Shown here piece by piece: positions 8,461 through 17,287 of a stretch of 58,859 bases of DNA; the first letter of the stretch is position 1; the number at the start of each line of letters is the position of its first letter. Both the position numbers and the translations under genes were made by a program. The notes beneath the pieces are model-generated. The model was not told the origin of the DNA, searched no databases, and saw nothing but the letters and a program-made list of their open reading frames with translations. Where the stretch lies: positions 1 through 58,859 of the forward strand of contig JABMOW010000131.1 of the NCBI GenBank assembly GCA_013204025.1, read 5' to 3'. Source of the stretch: Fidelibacterota bacterium. Its GTDB lineage: Bacteria; Fidelibacterota; Marinisomatia; SCGC-AAA003-L08; JACNLC01.

Positions 8461-9224
8461 TGAGATATTCTTGAAAAAAGCTGTAATGTATTCTGTGAAG
8501 ATTGTTCTGCAATTTCTTCAGTGGAAGTTCCTCGGAGATCAGCGATTTTGGCTGCAACTTGTGAGACAAAGGCGGGTTCATTCCGTTTCCCCCTATGAGG
8601 TACCGGAGCCAAATAAGGTGCATCGGTTTCAATCAGATATTTATCTGATGGTGCCCATGTTACCACATCCGTTAGTGGAGATTTTAGAAAAGTTACCATC
8701 CCAGAAAATCCCAGGTGTAGGTCCATTTCTACTGCTTTTTGTGCCAAAGACAGAGAACCACTGAAAGAATGAAGTACTCCGGTTCGGCATTTTGATTCAC
8801 TTATATTAAGGATCAAATCGTCATCCGATTCTCGATTATGGATGATCACGGGAAAATGTATTGATTGAGCAAATTCCAATTGCTCACGAAACCGTCGAAT
8901 CTGTATCGGCGGATCAGAAAAATTGTAATGGTAGTCCAAGCCAATCTCACCGATGGCAACTACCTTATCGTGTGTAGACAGTTGCTGGATTTCCAGAAGG
9001 TAATTTGATGGTGCTTTCCCTGCATCATGAGGATGTATTCCTGCGGTGGCGTATACCATTGGATATCTCTCTGCCAACCGAATGCATTTTTCTGAAGATG
9101 CAATATCCACACCTACTGCAATGATATAAGTAAGACCAGCTTCCTGAGCGCGATCAATGACCGATTCAATGTCATCCGAAAATTTGCGATCATCAATATG
9201 GGAATGCGAGTCTATCAACGTCAA
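8457..9224 (-). CDS. tatD: TatD-family metal-dependent hydrolase / DNase
   Basis: 255 residues, the usual length. The TIM-barrel metal ligands are visible: 'DSHSHIDD' near the start (HxH), 'GIHPH', 'IGEIGLDYH' (catalytic Glu), 'PVIIHNR', 'GVLHSFSG' and 'IETDAPYL'. TatD proteins are divalent-metal 3'-5' nucleases acting on DNA ends or damaged nucleotides. The gene starts with TTG overlapping the metG stop (TTGA) and its own stop overlaps the rsmA start in the same way. The metG-tatD-rsmA order is common in bacteria. Confidence 0.93.
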   Translation of the reverse strand: MTLIDSHSHIDDRKFSDDIESVIDRAQEAGLTYIIAVGVDIASSEKCIRLAERYPMVYATAGIHPHDAGKAPSNYLLEIQQLSTHDKVVAIGEIGLDYHYNFSDPPIQIRRFREQLEFAQSIHFPVIIHNRESDDDLILNISESKCRTGVLHSFSGSLSLAQKAVEMDLHLGFSGMVTFLKSPLTDVVTWAPSDKYLIETDAPYLAPVPHRGKRNEPAFVSQVAAKIADLRGTSTEEIAEQSSQNTLQLFSRISH

Positions 9225-10738
9225 TCGTCCAGAATAATTCGTGGAAAAGGTGACCGACTTTCGCCTACAATCGTTCCTGGTGTCAGCAAACCAAAATCAT
9301 AACCTGCTTGATTATCTGATGTTGAGCCAAGCAGAGACAATATGTCTTTAATTCTCGATGGCATGACTGGCGACAACAATCTAGCCCCTATCAGCAGAAC
9401 GTTCGCGGACACATACATTGTCGTGGCCGCTGAACTTTTGGGTGAACGGTCTTCTTTCACTGCTTTCCATGGTGCTTTTTTCTCCAGATAAACATTAAGT
9501 TTTCTGAAGAGAGAAGTGGTGGTTTCAATGGCATCAGATAGTTTTAATGCATCAATGAGCAGATGGATTTCCGCTGGTATTCTACCGGCTTCGTCTATAA
9601 GCTCTTTATCAGTCAGGTTAAATTCTCCGGGTTCCGGTATTTTGCCATCAAAATTCTTTTTAATCAGAATAGTTACTCGATTGATCAAATTACCAAAATC
9701 ATTAGCAAGATCAGAATTATAGCGCCGGATAAATGCATCCATCGTAAAAGTGGAGTCCAGTCCCAGAACCATATCCCTCATGAGAAAGTATCGCACCGGA
9801 TCTACTCCATATTCGTCTATCAGATCCAGTGGTCTGACTACGTTGCCTAATGACTTTGACATTTTACTCCCGCCAGACAGCCACCATCCATGAGCAAGTA
9901 TGGATTTTGGCAAAGGCAATCCCAAGGCCATGAGCATCGTCGTCCAATACACAGCGTGTGTTGTGATAATGTCCTTCCCCATCAATTGGAGATCAACAGG
10001 CCACCACTTATTGAAACACGCTTCGTCCGTTTTCCACTCAATTGCAGTGATATAATTTAAAAGCGCATCAAACCATACGTACGTGACATACTCTTTATCA
10101 AATGGGAGTTCAATCCCCCACTTTAATCGGGATTTTGGACGAGAAATACACAAATCACCCAAGGGTTTTTTCAGAAATCCCAAAATTTCATTTTGCCGAG
10201 AAGAAGGAATGATGAAGTCAGGGTTCTCTTTGATATGACGAATGAGAGCATCCTGATATTTGGACATTTTAAAGAAATAATTTTTCTCTTTGAGTTGAAT
10301 GACTTCCCGGAATCCACCTTCTTCGACTTCCTTTTCCGTCACGAATCGTTCTTCTGAAACCGAGTACAACCCTTCATACTCCGCCATGTAGAATTCACCC
10401 CGTTCATAAAAATCATTCAGAACATCCTTAACACGGTCAGTATGTCGCTTTTCAGTCGTGCGGATAAACCCATCATATTTTATGTGGAGTTTTTCCCACA
10501 TGGACGTAAAGTGCAGGACATATTCGTCGGCATGTTGCTGTGGATCCACACCGCGTTTTTCTGCTGCATGCTGGATTTTCTGTCCATGCTCATCTGTACC
10601 TGTGAGAAAATAAACATCTTCTCCCAGAGATCGATGGTACCTTGCCAGCACATCTGCAAGAATCGTTGTGTAGGCATGGCCAATGTGCGGTTGATCATTC
10701 ACATAGTATAGTGGTGTTGTTATGTAGAATTTTTTCAT
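9221..10738 (-). CDS. metG: Methionyl-tRNA synthetase
   Basis: 505 residues from the ATG at 10738; an in-frame TTG three codons upstream is possible but less likely because the protein family begins 'MKKFYITTPLYY'. Class I signatures: 'PHIGHAY' (17-23) and 'KMSKSLGN' in the second half. The connective domain shows 'GLYSVSEERFVTEKE' where zinc-binding forms have CxxC, so the zinc knuckle is missing. The anticodon-binding helical domain is present, but the C-terminal EMAPII-like tRNA-binding domain is absent, so this is the short form. It charges tRNA-Met for initiation and elongation. It heads the metG-tatD-rsmA overlap chain. Confidence 0.95.
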   Translation of the reverse strand: MKKFYITTPLYYVNDQPHIGHAYTTILADVLARYHRSLGEDVYFLTGTDEHGQKIQHAAEKRGVDPQQHADEYVLHFTSMWEKLHIKYDGFIRTTEKRHTDRVKDVLNDFYERGEFYMAEYEGLYSVSEERFVTEKEVEEGGFREVIQLKEKNYFFKMSKYQDALIRHIKENPDFIIPSSRQNEILGFLKKPLGDLCISRPKSRLKWGIELPFDKEYVTYVWFDALLNYITAIEWKTDEACFNKWWPVDLQLMGKDIITTHAVYWTTMLMALGLPLPKSILAHGWWLSGGSKMSKSLGNVVRPLDLIDEYGVDPVRYFLMRDMVLGLDSTFTMDAFIRRYNSDLANDFGNLINRVTILIKKNFDGKIPEPGEFNLTDKELIDEAGRIPAEIHLLIDALKLSDAIETTTSLFRKLNVYLEKKAPWKAVKEDRSPKSSAATTMYVSANVLLIGARLLSPVMPSRIKDILSLLGSTSDNQAGYDFGLLTPGTIVGESRSPFPRIILDD

Positions 10739-10882
10739 GTGACTCAATATTATAAATTATCTTAATAAATAGGCTGCTATTTTACCGAGAAGTGTCAATA
10801 TGGTGTTAATGGATTTCAGACGGTCTTGTGAGAAAAAATAAAGTCCACCGTCCTGAACTTCAATCTGGCTACACTAATATAC

Positions 10883-12046
10883 TTAATACTGTAGCGAAAA
10901 CCGCTTCACTTCATCACCCTTCAGTACTTTGCCCATATCCATTAGCATCGCGTTGATCACCAGAGGCAGATACCCGTTCGCGCGGATAAAAGACAGGGCG
11001 TCTTCCATTAATTGGATGCATTCTGCCCAATTCGACTGAGGAAATTTCTCCAGAACGCTCTGGTACTTTTGGAGATTATCCACGAAAACCACGTTCTCCG
11101 TATTGCCTGTCTCTGCGAGAAAAAGTAAATCTCTGAAGGCAAAAATCCCAGTACGGAAGAAGTAATCCATCTCAATCCGACCGCTTTGTTTAAGGCGACT
11201 CACTTCTTTGTGAAATTTAATCCACAAGTCAGGTTGTTTTGTGAATACGGCGTTCAGAATGGTTTTTACATTTTCGTAAAGTTGAGGAACCATTCCTTGA
11301 AAATTTCGGGCAAGGTGCATATTTCCTTCGGATAATCTGGCAATCAGGTGGGCATCCAGAGGAGATTCACCTTCATCCACCAGAAAGGATTCTATTGCAT
11401 CTTCGGGCAGTGCAGGAAAATATATTTTCTGGCATCGCGATAAGATGGTTTCCAGCATCAAATCTGACCGGGAGGTGACCAGAATGAAATATGTTTTTTC
11501 TGGTGGTTCTTCCAGTATTTTCAGTAGTGCATTGGCTGATGTGGCGTTTGGGATACACAGATATTCAGCATCCAAAATCAGAACGATTCTCCCTCCGGCA
11601 TCTGGGGGGGAAAGATATAATTCATTCTTTAGATCGCGAATACTATTAATGAGGATAGTGTTGGCATTATTCAATGCAATTTTGAAATAAGGTTTCATCC
11701 CCATGGTTTTCATTTGCTCTTGGAGAGATGTTAAATCCGCGTCAGTTAGGGCCTTGATAGACGGAGAGTTTTTATCTAAATTCGTCTTCCGGGGAAACGG
11801 TAGCACCAATCTCACATTTCCATGCTGGAATGATCTGACTTTTTTGCATGATGGACAGAGACCACATGGATTTGATGATGTGGAATCCTTACAATTCAAT
11901 GTTGCAGCCAATTCGATGGCATGGGCTGACTTTCCCGTTCCGGAGGGGCCGTGGAAAAGAAGTGCGTGGTGTAATCTGCCAGTTCGAAACGCTGTGAGTA
12001 AATTATCCCAGTTCCGTTCATTGAGGATCAAATCGGAATAAATCAC
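10883..12046 (-). CDS. holB: DNA polymerase III delta-prime subunit (clamp loader)
   Basis: 387 residues, somewhat longer than E. coli HolB. Walker A 'GPSGTGKS' at 33-40, zinc-module cysteines C61, C64, C67 in 'CGLCPSCKK' (a fourth may be C52), Walker-B-like 'IVLILDAEYLC', 'ANALLKILEEPP' and the arginine-finger region 'ILSRCQKIYF'. It is a stator of the clamp loader that puts the beta sliding clamp on primed DNA. The start GTG overlaps the stop of the upstream EnvC-like gene (GTGA). About 144 bases separate it from metG. Confidence 0.92.
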   Translation of the reverse strand: MIYSDLILNERNWDNLLTAFRTGRLHHALLFHGPSGTGKSAHAIELAATLNCKDSTSSNPCGLCPSCKKVRSFQHGNVRLVLPFPRKTNLDKNSPSIKALTDADLTSLQEQMKTMGMKPYFKIALNNANTILINSIRDLKNELYLSPPDAGGRIVLILDAEYLCIPNATSANALLKILEEPPEKTYFILVTSRSDLMLETILSRCQKIYFPALPEDAIESFLVDEGESPLDAHLIARLSEGNMHLARNFQGMVPQLYENVKTILNAVFTKQPDLWIKFHKEVSRLKQSGRIEMDYFFRTGIFAFRDLLFLAETGNTENVVFVDNLQKYQSVLEKFPQSNWAECIQLMEDALSFIRANGYLPLVINAMLMDMGKVLKGDEVKRFSLQY

Positions 12047-13242
12047 TTTTTAACCAGCCATTTTTCAGGATCCAACTTCTCATTATTCCCATAAATTTCA
12101 AAGTGCAATTCTTCAGGTTCTGATCCGTTTTTGGCGATTTCTGCGATAATACTCCCAGCACTTATGTATTCTTTTTCACTGACTCTGATTTGATCTACAT
12201 GCGCGTAAACAGTTTGGTAACCTCCGCCATGATCGACGATGATCACATTTCCGAATCCCCGTAGAAACGTAATTTTTGTAACAATCCCATCTAAAACTGA
12301 ACTGACTTCGGTCCCTGCAGGTGCGCTGATATCAATACCGGGATTTTCCGTGATCGTATTCAGTTGTGCGTTTTTGCGCATCCCAAAGTGAGAAATGACT
12401 TTCCCGGTAACAGGCCAGGGTAATTTCCCTCGTAAAGTTGAAAAATTTCCGGTGGTAGCCATATTCTGTAGAGCTCGCATCCTTATCAATTCTTCTTCCC
12501 GAATCTTTGCCGCTTGTTTATCATTTAGAAGTTTTTCTATCATCTCTTCCATTGCATGAAATTGAGCTTGTTTTTGCGATAATTTACCCTGAAGAACAGC
12601 TCTTTCAGACTGAACAGTTGCAAGGTATTCATTCCTTCGATGAATATCGGATTGAAGATTTTTAATTTCTCTTTCCTTTTCTTCACGAAGCTTTTTTTTA
12701 TCTGCTAATTCTTTCTCATATTTGACATTTTCAGTTTCCAAGTCTATGATGGTGGTTTCGATACTATTGGATAGCACGCCCTCGCGGTCTTTTAAAATTT
12801 CCAGATATTTGATCCGGTACACCATATCATTCCAGTTCCGAGAATAGAAGATGGTCTCCAAGAGGGAGGGATTTCCATACTGATACAGATAAATGACACG
12901 TGTTCGCATTTGATCTTTCAGTTTAGATAGTTCATTTGATTTTTGGGTGATTCCCTGTTGAGCCTGTTCGATCCGCTCGTTGTACAATCTTTCTTCCCGG
13001 GTGAGGGATCGGATCAGTTTTTCGGTAAGATCAATTTTTTGGTTTAGATCAGAAAGGATTTCTTCAGCATTCCTGGTTTCATTCTCTTTTTGAAGGATCC
13101 GACGCTCCACCAATTCAATTTCTCTTCGAAGTTTCTCCAAAGAGTTGCTCTGGGCTTCAATCTCTGATTGGATTTCATCAGAGGTTTTTTGTCCGGATAT
13201 AAATGCCAGAAGAATTATGAAAATTGTCAGGATTTGCTTCAT
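12043..13242 (-). CDS. EnvC-like coiled-coil protein with degenerate LytM/M23 domain
   Basis: 399 residues. Signal peptide about 1-17, then long coiled coils (about 22-245, Glu/Lys/Arg/Gln-rich heptads), then a LytM domain (about 270-395). Catalytic M23 enzymes bind zinc through HxxxD and HxH. Here these read 'NPGIDISAP' (Asn for the first His) and 'EELHFEIYG' (Glu for the first His of HxH), so hydrolysis is unlikely. That is the EnvC/NlpD situation, in which the domain activates periplasmic peptidoglycan amidases during cell separation. The gene overlaps holB by 4 bases. Confidence 0.88.
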   Translation of the reverse strand: MKQILTIFIILLAFISGQKTSDEIQSEIEAQSNSLEKLRREIELVERRILQKENETRNAEEILSDLNQKIDLTEKLIRSLTREERLYNERIEQAQQGITQKSNELSKLKDQMRTRVIYLYQYGNPSLLETIFYSRNWNDMVYRIKYLEILKDREGVLSNSIETTIIDLETENVKYEKELADKKKLREEKEREIKNLQSDIHRRNEYLATVQSERAVLQGKLSQKQAQFHAMEEMIEKLLNDKQAAKIREEELIRMRALQNMATTGNFSTLRGKLPWPVTGKVISHFGMRKNAQLNTITENPGIDISAPAGTEVSSVLDGIVTKITFLRGFGNVIIVDHGGGYQTVYAHVDQIRVSEKEYISAGSIIAEIAKNGSEPEELHFEIYGNNEKLDPEKWLVKK

Positions 13243-13357
13243 ATAAGGCTTCGAATTTACAAGGCTTCGTAGAAAATTATTAGCTCAATAAATTATCGGT
13301 AAGCGCTTTCCAGTCTTACCCAAAATGAGATGAAATATTTTATCGGGCAGTATGGGT

Positions 13358-13903
13358 TCAGATATTAAAGTTGCAATCGCCAATACGATCGGACCGTTCC
13401 TTCATTTCTTGCCATATGGCATCCCCTTGAATTGCACGGAAAGCCATCGGATAAAGGATCATATCCTCTTTATGAATGTGAGCCCGGAGGAATTCCACGA
13501 TAAAATTGACGGCTTTTGCAATATTTTATCGGAATGCCGAAAAATCTCCCACAGATTCATCTGCAAGTAAATTTTTCAGGTGATGTTTCCCCTCTCTGAG
13601 TGTTTCATGTTCAGATCGCATCACAGAAGGAGGTCCATTCACTCCCTGGCTTTCCATCATAGGGAAAAGGATTTCCTCTTCACGTTGATGGTGAGGCTCG
13701 GCGTTTAATAGATTTTTCACGCCTTTTCCAAGCGCTTGAAGGACTGACTTTGCTTGCTCAAAATTTTCTGTCTTCAACAGGGACACAGATCCGGATTCCA
13801 TAGAATCCAGGACAGATTTGATTACCGCGTGCTCGCTGTACAATTTGGATAATAGATGATCTTTTGGCAAGATATCTTGAATTCCAGGTTGATTTGATAT
13901 CAT
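13358..13903 (-). pseudogene. Hemerythrin-like (HHE) protein gene interrupted by an in-frame TAA
   Basis: Residues 1-125 are open, then TAA at 13526-13528, then 55 further codons in the same frame to TGA at 13358. The first half has the di-iron ligands His25, 'HHQREE' (71-76) and His99. The second half carries the last ligand pair in 'RAHIHKEDMILYP' (His142, Glu146). Only the joined frame gives a whole four-helix hemerythrin, so the 125-residue product would lack ligands and probably be inactive. CAA-to-TAA is the simplest origin. HHE proteins of the YtfE/RIC type repair iron-sulfur centres after nitric-oxide damage, which fits the Rrf2 regulator encoded just upstream. The downstream half is undamaged, so the event is recent or an error. 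Confidence 0.8.
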
Positions 13904-13943
13904 GATGATGTCGTCCTATAAATTTATTTTTAAAAAATATTGA

Positions 13944-14378
13944 TTATTTGAACAGGCGCGTTTCGATGGCAGCACTGCTGTTCCCTGCGAATAGTTCACG
14001 TATTGATGTTGTCGTGAATAAATTGACAATCTCCTGTTTAGTATCCTTCCAGTAGTCGTGAATCGGACAAGGATTTTCAGAATCGCAGACGGACAATCCC
14101 AGGATGCATCGGTCAAAGATATTTCCCGATTCAAATGGTTGAACAACCTGATGCAATGTGGTGTCGGCAGGATCAAAATCAGTTTTTACTCCCCCATGCG
14201 GCCCTGTTCTGGAGATCAATATTTTTTTTCGCATCAAAATATTGGCCACTTTCGCCAGTTGGTAATAGGGAATTTGCAACGTTTCTGCAGCATTTTTCAA
14301 CCGGATAAACTGATTCTCGTTTTCAAGAATCAGAAAAACCAGCCGGATGGCATATTCAGAAGATTTTGATAATAGCAT
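13944..14378 (-). CDS. Rrf2-family Fe-S transcriptional regulator (NsrR/IscR-like)
   Basis: 144 residues. N-terminal winged helix begins 'SKSSEYAIRLVFLI' and includes 'LQIPYYQLAKVANILMRKKI' and the wing 'RTGPHGGVK'. Three cysteines, C91, C98 and C104, in 'RCILGLSVCDSENPCPIHDYW' sit where NsrR and IscR bind their iron-sulfur cluster. It probably senses nitric oxide, oxygen or Fe-S status. The broken hemerythrin gene follows 40 bases downstream, the typical target of NsrR. A palindrome lies just upstream of the start (14395-14424), suggesting self-regulation. Confidence 0.9.
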   Translation of the reverse strand: MLLSKSSEYAIRLVFLILENENQFIRLKNAAETLQIPYYQLAKVANILMRKKILISRTGPHGGVKTDFDPADTTLHQVVQPFESGNIFDRCILGLSVCDSENPCPIHDYWKDTKQEIVNLFTTTSIRELFAGNSSAAIETRLFK

Positions 14379-14394
14379 GGATTTCTTACCTGAT

Positions 14395-14424
14395 ATAATT
14401 TATGCTGTTCACATCATAAATTAT
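14395..14424 (-). promoter_or_regulatory. Candidate Rrf2 operator upstream of the regulator gene
   Basis: Perfect 10-base inverted repeat ATAATTTATG (14395-14404) and CATAAATTAT (14415-14424) around a 10-base spacer. The right arm is itself part of TCATAA-A-TTATGA (14414-14426), a 6-1-6 palindrome. It sits 17-46 bases before the Rrf2 start codon, where a repressor would block the promoter. Binding by this Rrf2 protein is inferred. Confidence 0.55.
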
Positions 14425-14487
14425 GAACGGGCAGAATAGAATTGAAAGTCATTTGTTGAAAATGAACTGGTAAATGCGATACTGATA

Positions 14488-14937
14488 TTATTCAGAGACA
14501 GATATTCCGCTGAGTTTTCCAGTTTGTTGATCATTGAAGACAGAGTCCAGTATGCCATTGATGAATGCACTACTATCGTCAGTGCTGAATTCTTTGGCGA
14601 TTTCCACTGCTTCACTAATAGAAACTTTGGGTGGAATATCCTCAACAAACAGTAATTCTGCAATGGCGATTCTGAGGATTAGTTTGTCTACCAAAGTAAT
14701 CCGTCCCATTTCCCAGTTTTTGGACCGCTTCTGGATCAACTCATCGCACAATGTCACATTTTTAATGGCCAGTCTGGATAGCTTTCCCGCATAAGAGATG
14801 ACGTCTGGGAGGGAGTCATTTTCGGTCCATTGGGTGAGATATGCCAACGTTCCTCCCGGATCATTGGCCGCGAGTTCCCAGGCATATAGTGCCTGAAGTG
14901 CGGAAATGCGCGCTTGACGTTTTTCCTTTCTATTCAC
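14488..14937 (-). CDS. nusB: Transcription antitermination protein NusB
   Basis: 149 residues, all-helical. 'RKEKRQARISALQALYAWE' at the start and 'RITLVDKLILRIAIAELLF', 'VSISEAVEIAKEFSTDDSSAFINGILD' in the second half are the NusB signatures. With NusE (ribosomal protein S10) it binds boxA RNA in rRNA leader transcripts and prevents premature termination. It begins one base after the leucine-dehydrogenase-like gene ends, so the two are almost surely cotranscribed. Confidence 0.95.
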   Translation of the reverse strand: MNRKEKRQARISALQALYAWELAANDPGGTLAYLTQWTENDSLPDVISYAGKLSRLAIKNVTLCDELIQKRSKNWEMGRITLVDKLILRIAIAELLFVEDIPPKVSISEAVEIAKEFSTDDSSAFINGILDSVFNDQQTGKLSGISVSE

Positions 14938-16038
14938 TTATGATTTTCGAATAACAAAAGATTTTCTTTTTGCCAGGTAAAACGACTTCAGCTTAGCAAT
15001 ATCCCGGATTCGTTCTTCAGCCAATATATCTGATGCGATATTGGTGGGAATATCTTTTTCCTTTGCCCGTTTGAAGATAGCCATTAAAATATCATAAATG
15101 CCTTCGGCTTGATTAAATGCGCGTTCACGATTATATCCTTCCAGTTCATTGGATACATTGATCAATCCGCCGGAGTTTATAGCATAATCAGGTGCGAACA
15201 AAATGTTACGTTTTTTCAACTGCGCACCATGTATATCGGGCACTGCCAACTGATTGTTCGCGGCACCAGCAACAATAGTACATTTTAATTCCGGGATGGT
15301 TTTATCATTTATAATCGCACCCATAGCACATGGTGCAAACACATCCACGTCCAATGCATGGATTTCATCCAATCCCACAGCTTTGGCATCAAATCGTTTC
15401 ACAATCGCCTTTACTCTTTCTTCTTCAAGATCGGTGACAAATAATTCTACACCATCCTTGTGGAGATATTCTGCTAGATATTGCCCCACATGCCCCAGAC
15501 CCTGGATGGATATCTTCAGTCCGGAAATTGAATTAAGTCCTAGTTTTTCTTTAGCAGCAGCTTTAATGCCCACATATACGCCAAGCGCAGTAACTGGAGA
15601 TGGGTCACCACTGCCACCCAGTGCTCGTGAAATACCGGTAACAAAATCTGTTTCTTTTTTTACATGCTCCATATCTTTTACAGAGGTATTCATATCTTCA
15701 GCGGTGATGTATCTGCCTCCAAGACCTTCGATAAACCGACCAAAGGATCTGAAGAATTTTTCGGATTTCTGGGTTTTGGCATCACCAATAATGACTGCTT
15801 TACCGCCACCCAGATTCAAATCCGCAATGGCTGCTTTGTAGGTCATACCCTGTGATAGGCGAAGCACATCGATCAATGCCTCTTCTTCAGACGCATAATT
15901 CCACATCCGGGCACCGCCAAGTGCAGGCCCAAGTGTCGTATTGTGAATGGCAACAATTGCCTTTAATCCACATGTAGGATCATGAAAAAAGTTAACCTGC
16001 TCATGTCCCATTTCATGTGTCTTCTCAAATATATTCAT
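14938..16038 (-). CDS. Leucine/valine dehydrogenase (Glu/Leu/Phe/Val dehydrogenase family)
   Basis: 366 residues, as in Bacillus leucine dehydrogenases. It probably deaminates branched-chain amino acids to 2-oxo acids with NAD. 'GPALGGARMW' (37-46), the Lys pair K68 ('GMTYKAA') and K80 ('NLGGGKAVI') and 'ITAEDMNTS' form the active site. The NAD fold begins at 'ISIQGLGHVGQYLAEYL'. 'FAPDYAINSGGLINVSNE' is the conserved C-terminal segment. Phenylalanine specificity cannot be excluded. The acyl-CoA dehydrogenase gene lies 27 bases upstream, consistent with amino-acid or short acyl-chain breakdown. Confidence 0.9.
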   Translation of the reverse strand: MNIFEKTHEMGHEQVNFFHDPTCGLKAIVAIHNTTLGPALGGARMWNYASEEEALIDVLRLSQGMTYKAAIADLNLGGGKAVIIGDAKTQKSEKFFRSFGRFIEGLGGRYITAEDMNTSVKDMEHVKKETDFVTGISRALGGSGDPSPVTALGVYVGIKAAAKEKLGLNSISGLKISIQGLGHVGQYLAEYLHKDGVELFVTDLEEERVKAIVKRFDAKAVGLDEIHALDVDVFAPCAMGAIINDKTIPELKCTIVAGAANNQLAVPDIHGAQLKKRNILFAPDYAINSGGLINVSNELEGYNRERAFNQAEGIYDILMAIFKRAKEKDIPTNIASDILAEERIRDIAKLKSFYLAKRKSFVIRKS

Positions 16039-16065
16039 ATTGATCTCCGTTATTGAACAAAAATA

Positions 16066-17205
16066 TTATTTTAATAAATTACGGGCGATGACCACCCGTT
16101 GAATTTCTGATGTGCCTTCATAGATCTGTGTGATTTTTGCATCGCGCATCAATCTTTCCACACCCGATTCACGGATGTACCCGTACCCACCATGGATCTG
16201 AACACATTGTGTACTCGCTCTCATAGCCACTTCGGATGCATACACTTTTGCCATGGATGCCATATGACCATAAGATATGCCACTGTCTTTCATAAAAGCA
16301 GATTGACGTATCAGTAATCGAGCAGCTTCTATTTCCATAGCCATATCTGCAAGTTTAAATTGGATGCCCTGATTTTCAGCGATGGGTTTACCGAATTGAA
16401 CCCGTTCTTTTGCATAAGTGATAGATGCATCCAGTGATGCTTGGGCGATCCCCAATGCTTGTGCAGCAATACCGATTCTGCCTCCATCCAGTGTAGTCAG
16501 CGCAATACGGAATCCCATTCCTTCATCCCCGATACGGTTATCCTCCGGGATGAATACATTGTCGAAATACAGTTCACATGTATCCGATGCTCTAATACCT
16601 AATTTATTTTCAGGCTTACCCTCGGAAAAACCTTCCCATCCTTTTTCAACCAGAAAAGCGGAAATTCCTTTATGTCCGATGCCCGGTGTGGTGACCGCAA
16701 ACAAAATGACATAATTGGAATTGACACCGCTGGTCACCCAGTTTTTTGTCCCATGTACCCGGTAACCGTTGCTTTCTTTTCTGACAAGTGTTTTCATATT
16801 GGAAGCATCGGACCCGGATTGTGGTTCTGATAGCGAAAATGCCCCCAGTTTTTCACCGGAAGCAAGTGGTTTCAGATATTTTTCTCTGATGTGATCACTG
16901 CCGAATTTTTCCAGCAGATAACAGACAAGGGAGTTGTTTACAGACATGACGACTGCCGCAGATGCATCCACCCGGGCGATCTCCTCCATGGCAATTGTGT
17001 ATGAGATGGCATCCATACCGCCACCGTCCCATTTGGGATTGACCATCATGCCCATGAATCCCAGTTCACCCATTTTTTGCACACCTTCACGTGGCCAAAT
17101 CTTTTTCTCATCCCGTTCAATCACGCCATTGGCCAATTCTGCCAAGGCAAATTCCCGTGCGGTTTTTTGTATCAGTTGTTGTTCGTCTGTCAGTTCAAAA
17201 TTCAT
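16066..17205 (-). CDS. Acyl-CoA dehydrogenase (short-chain type)
   Basis: 379 residues, the family length. FAD-dependent oxidation of an acyl-CoA to the trans-2-enoyl-CoA. 'AFSLSEPQSGSDASNM' and 'GTKNWVTSG' are the two PROSITE-like segments around the flavin. 'QIHGGYGYIRE' and 'QIYEGTSEIQR' are C-terminal; Glu363 in the latter is the catalytic base, placed as in short- and butyryl-chain enzymes. Its likely electron acceptor, electron-transfer flavoprotein, is not in this window. It lies after the hbd-like gene on the same strand, but a terminator separates the two. Confidence 0.93.
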   Translation of the reverse strand: MNFELTDEQQLIQKTAREFALAELANGVIERDEKKIWPREGVQKMGELGFMGMMVNPKWDGGGMDAISYTIAMEEIARVDASAAVVMSVNNSLVCYLLEKFGSDHIREKYLKPLASGEKLGAFSLSEPQSGSDASNMKTLVRKESNGYRVHGTKNWVTSGVNSNYVILFAVTTPGIGHKGISAFLVEKGWEGFSEGKPENKLGIRASDTCELYFDNVFIPEDNRIGDEGMGFRIALTTLDGGRIGIAAQALGIAQASLDASITYAKERVQFGKPIAENQGIQFKLADMAMEIEAARLLIRQSAFMKDSGISYGHMASMAKVYASEVAMRASTQCVQIHGGYGYIRESGVERLMRDAKITQIYEGTSEIQRVVIARNLLK

Positions 17206-17287
17206 CTACGTCCTTTTCAGATGGATGGATTAATATGATGTTTTTCATGCTTCATCCGGGCTGGATAGTTGTCTCTGCTCCTGAAAA

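Noticed and set aside
13352-13570. Plus-strand open frame opposite the hemerythrin pseudogene
   Set aside because: It is the antisense of the conserved hemerythrin helices and has no RBS or family match.
15254-15841. 195-codon plus-strand open frame
   Set aside because: Lies fully opposite the well-supported leucine-dehydrogenase-like gene and has Ser/Pro-rich shadow composition.
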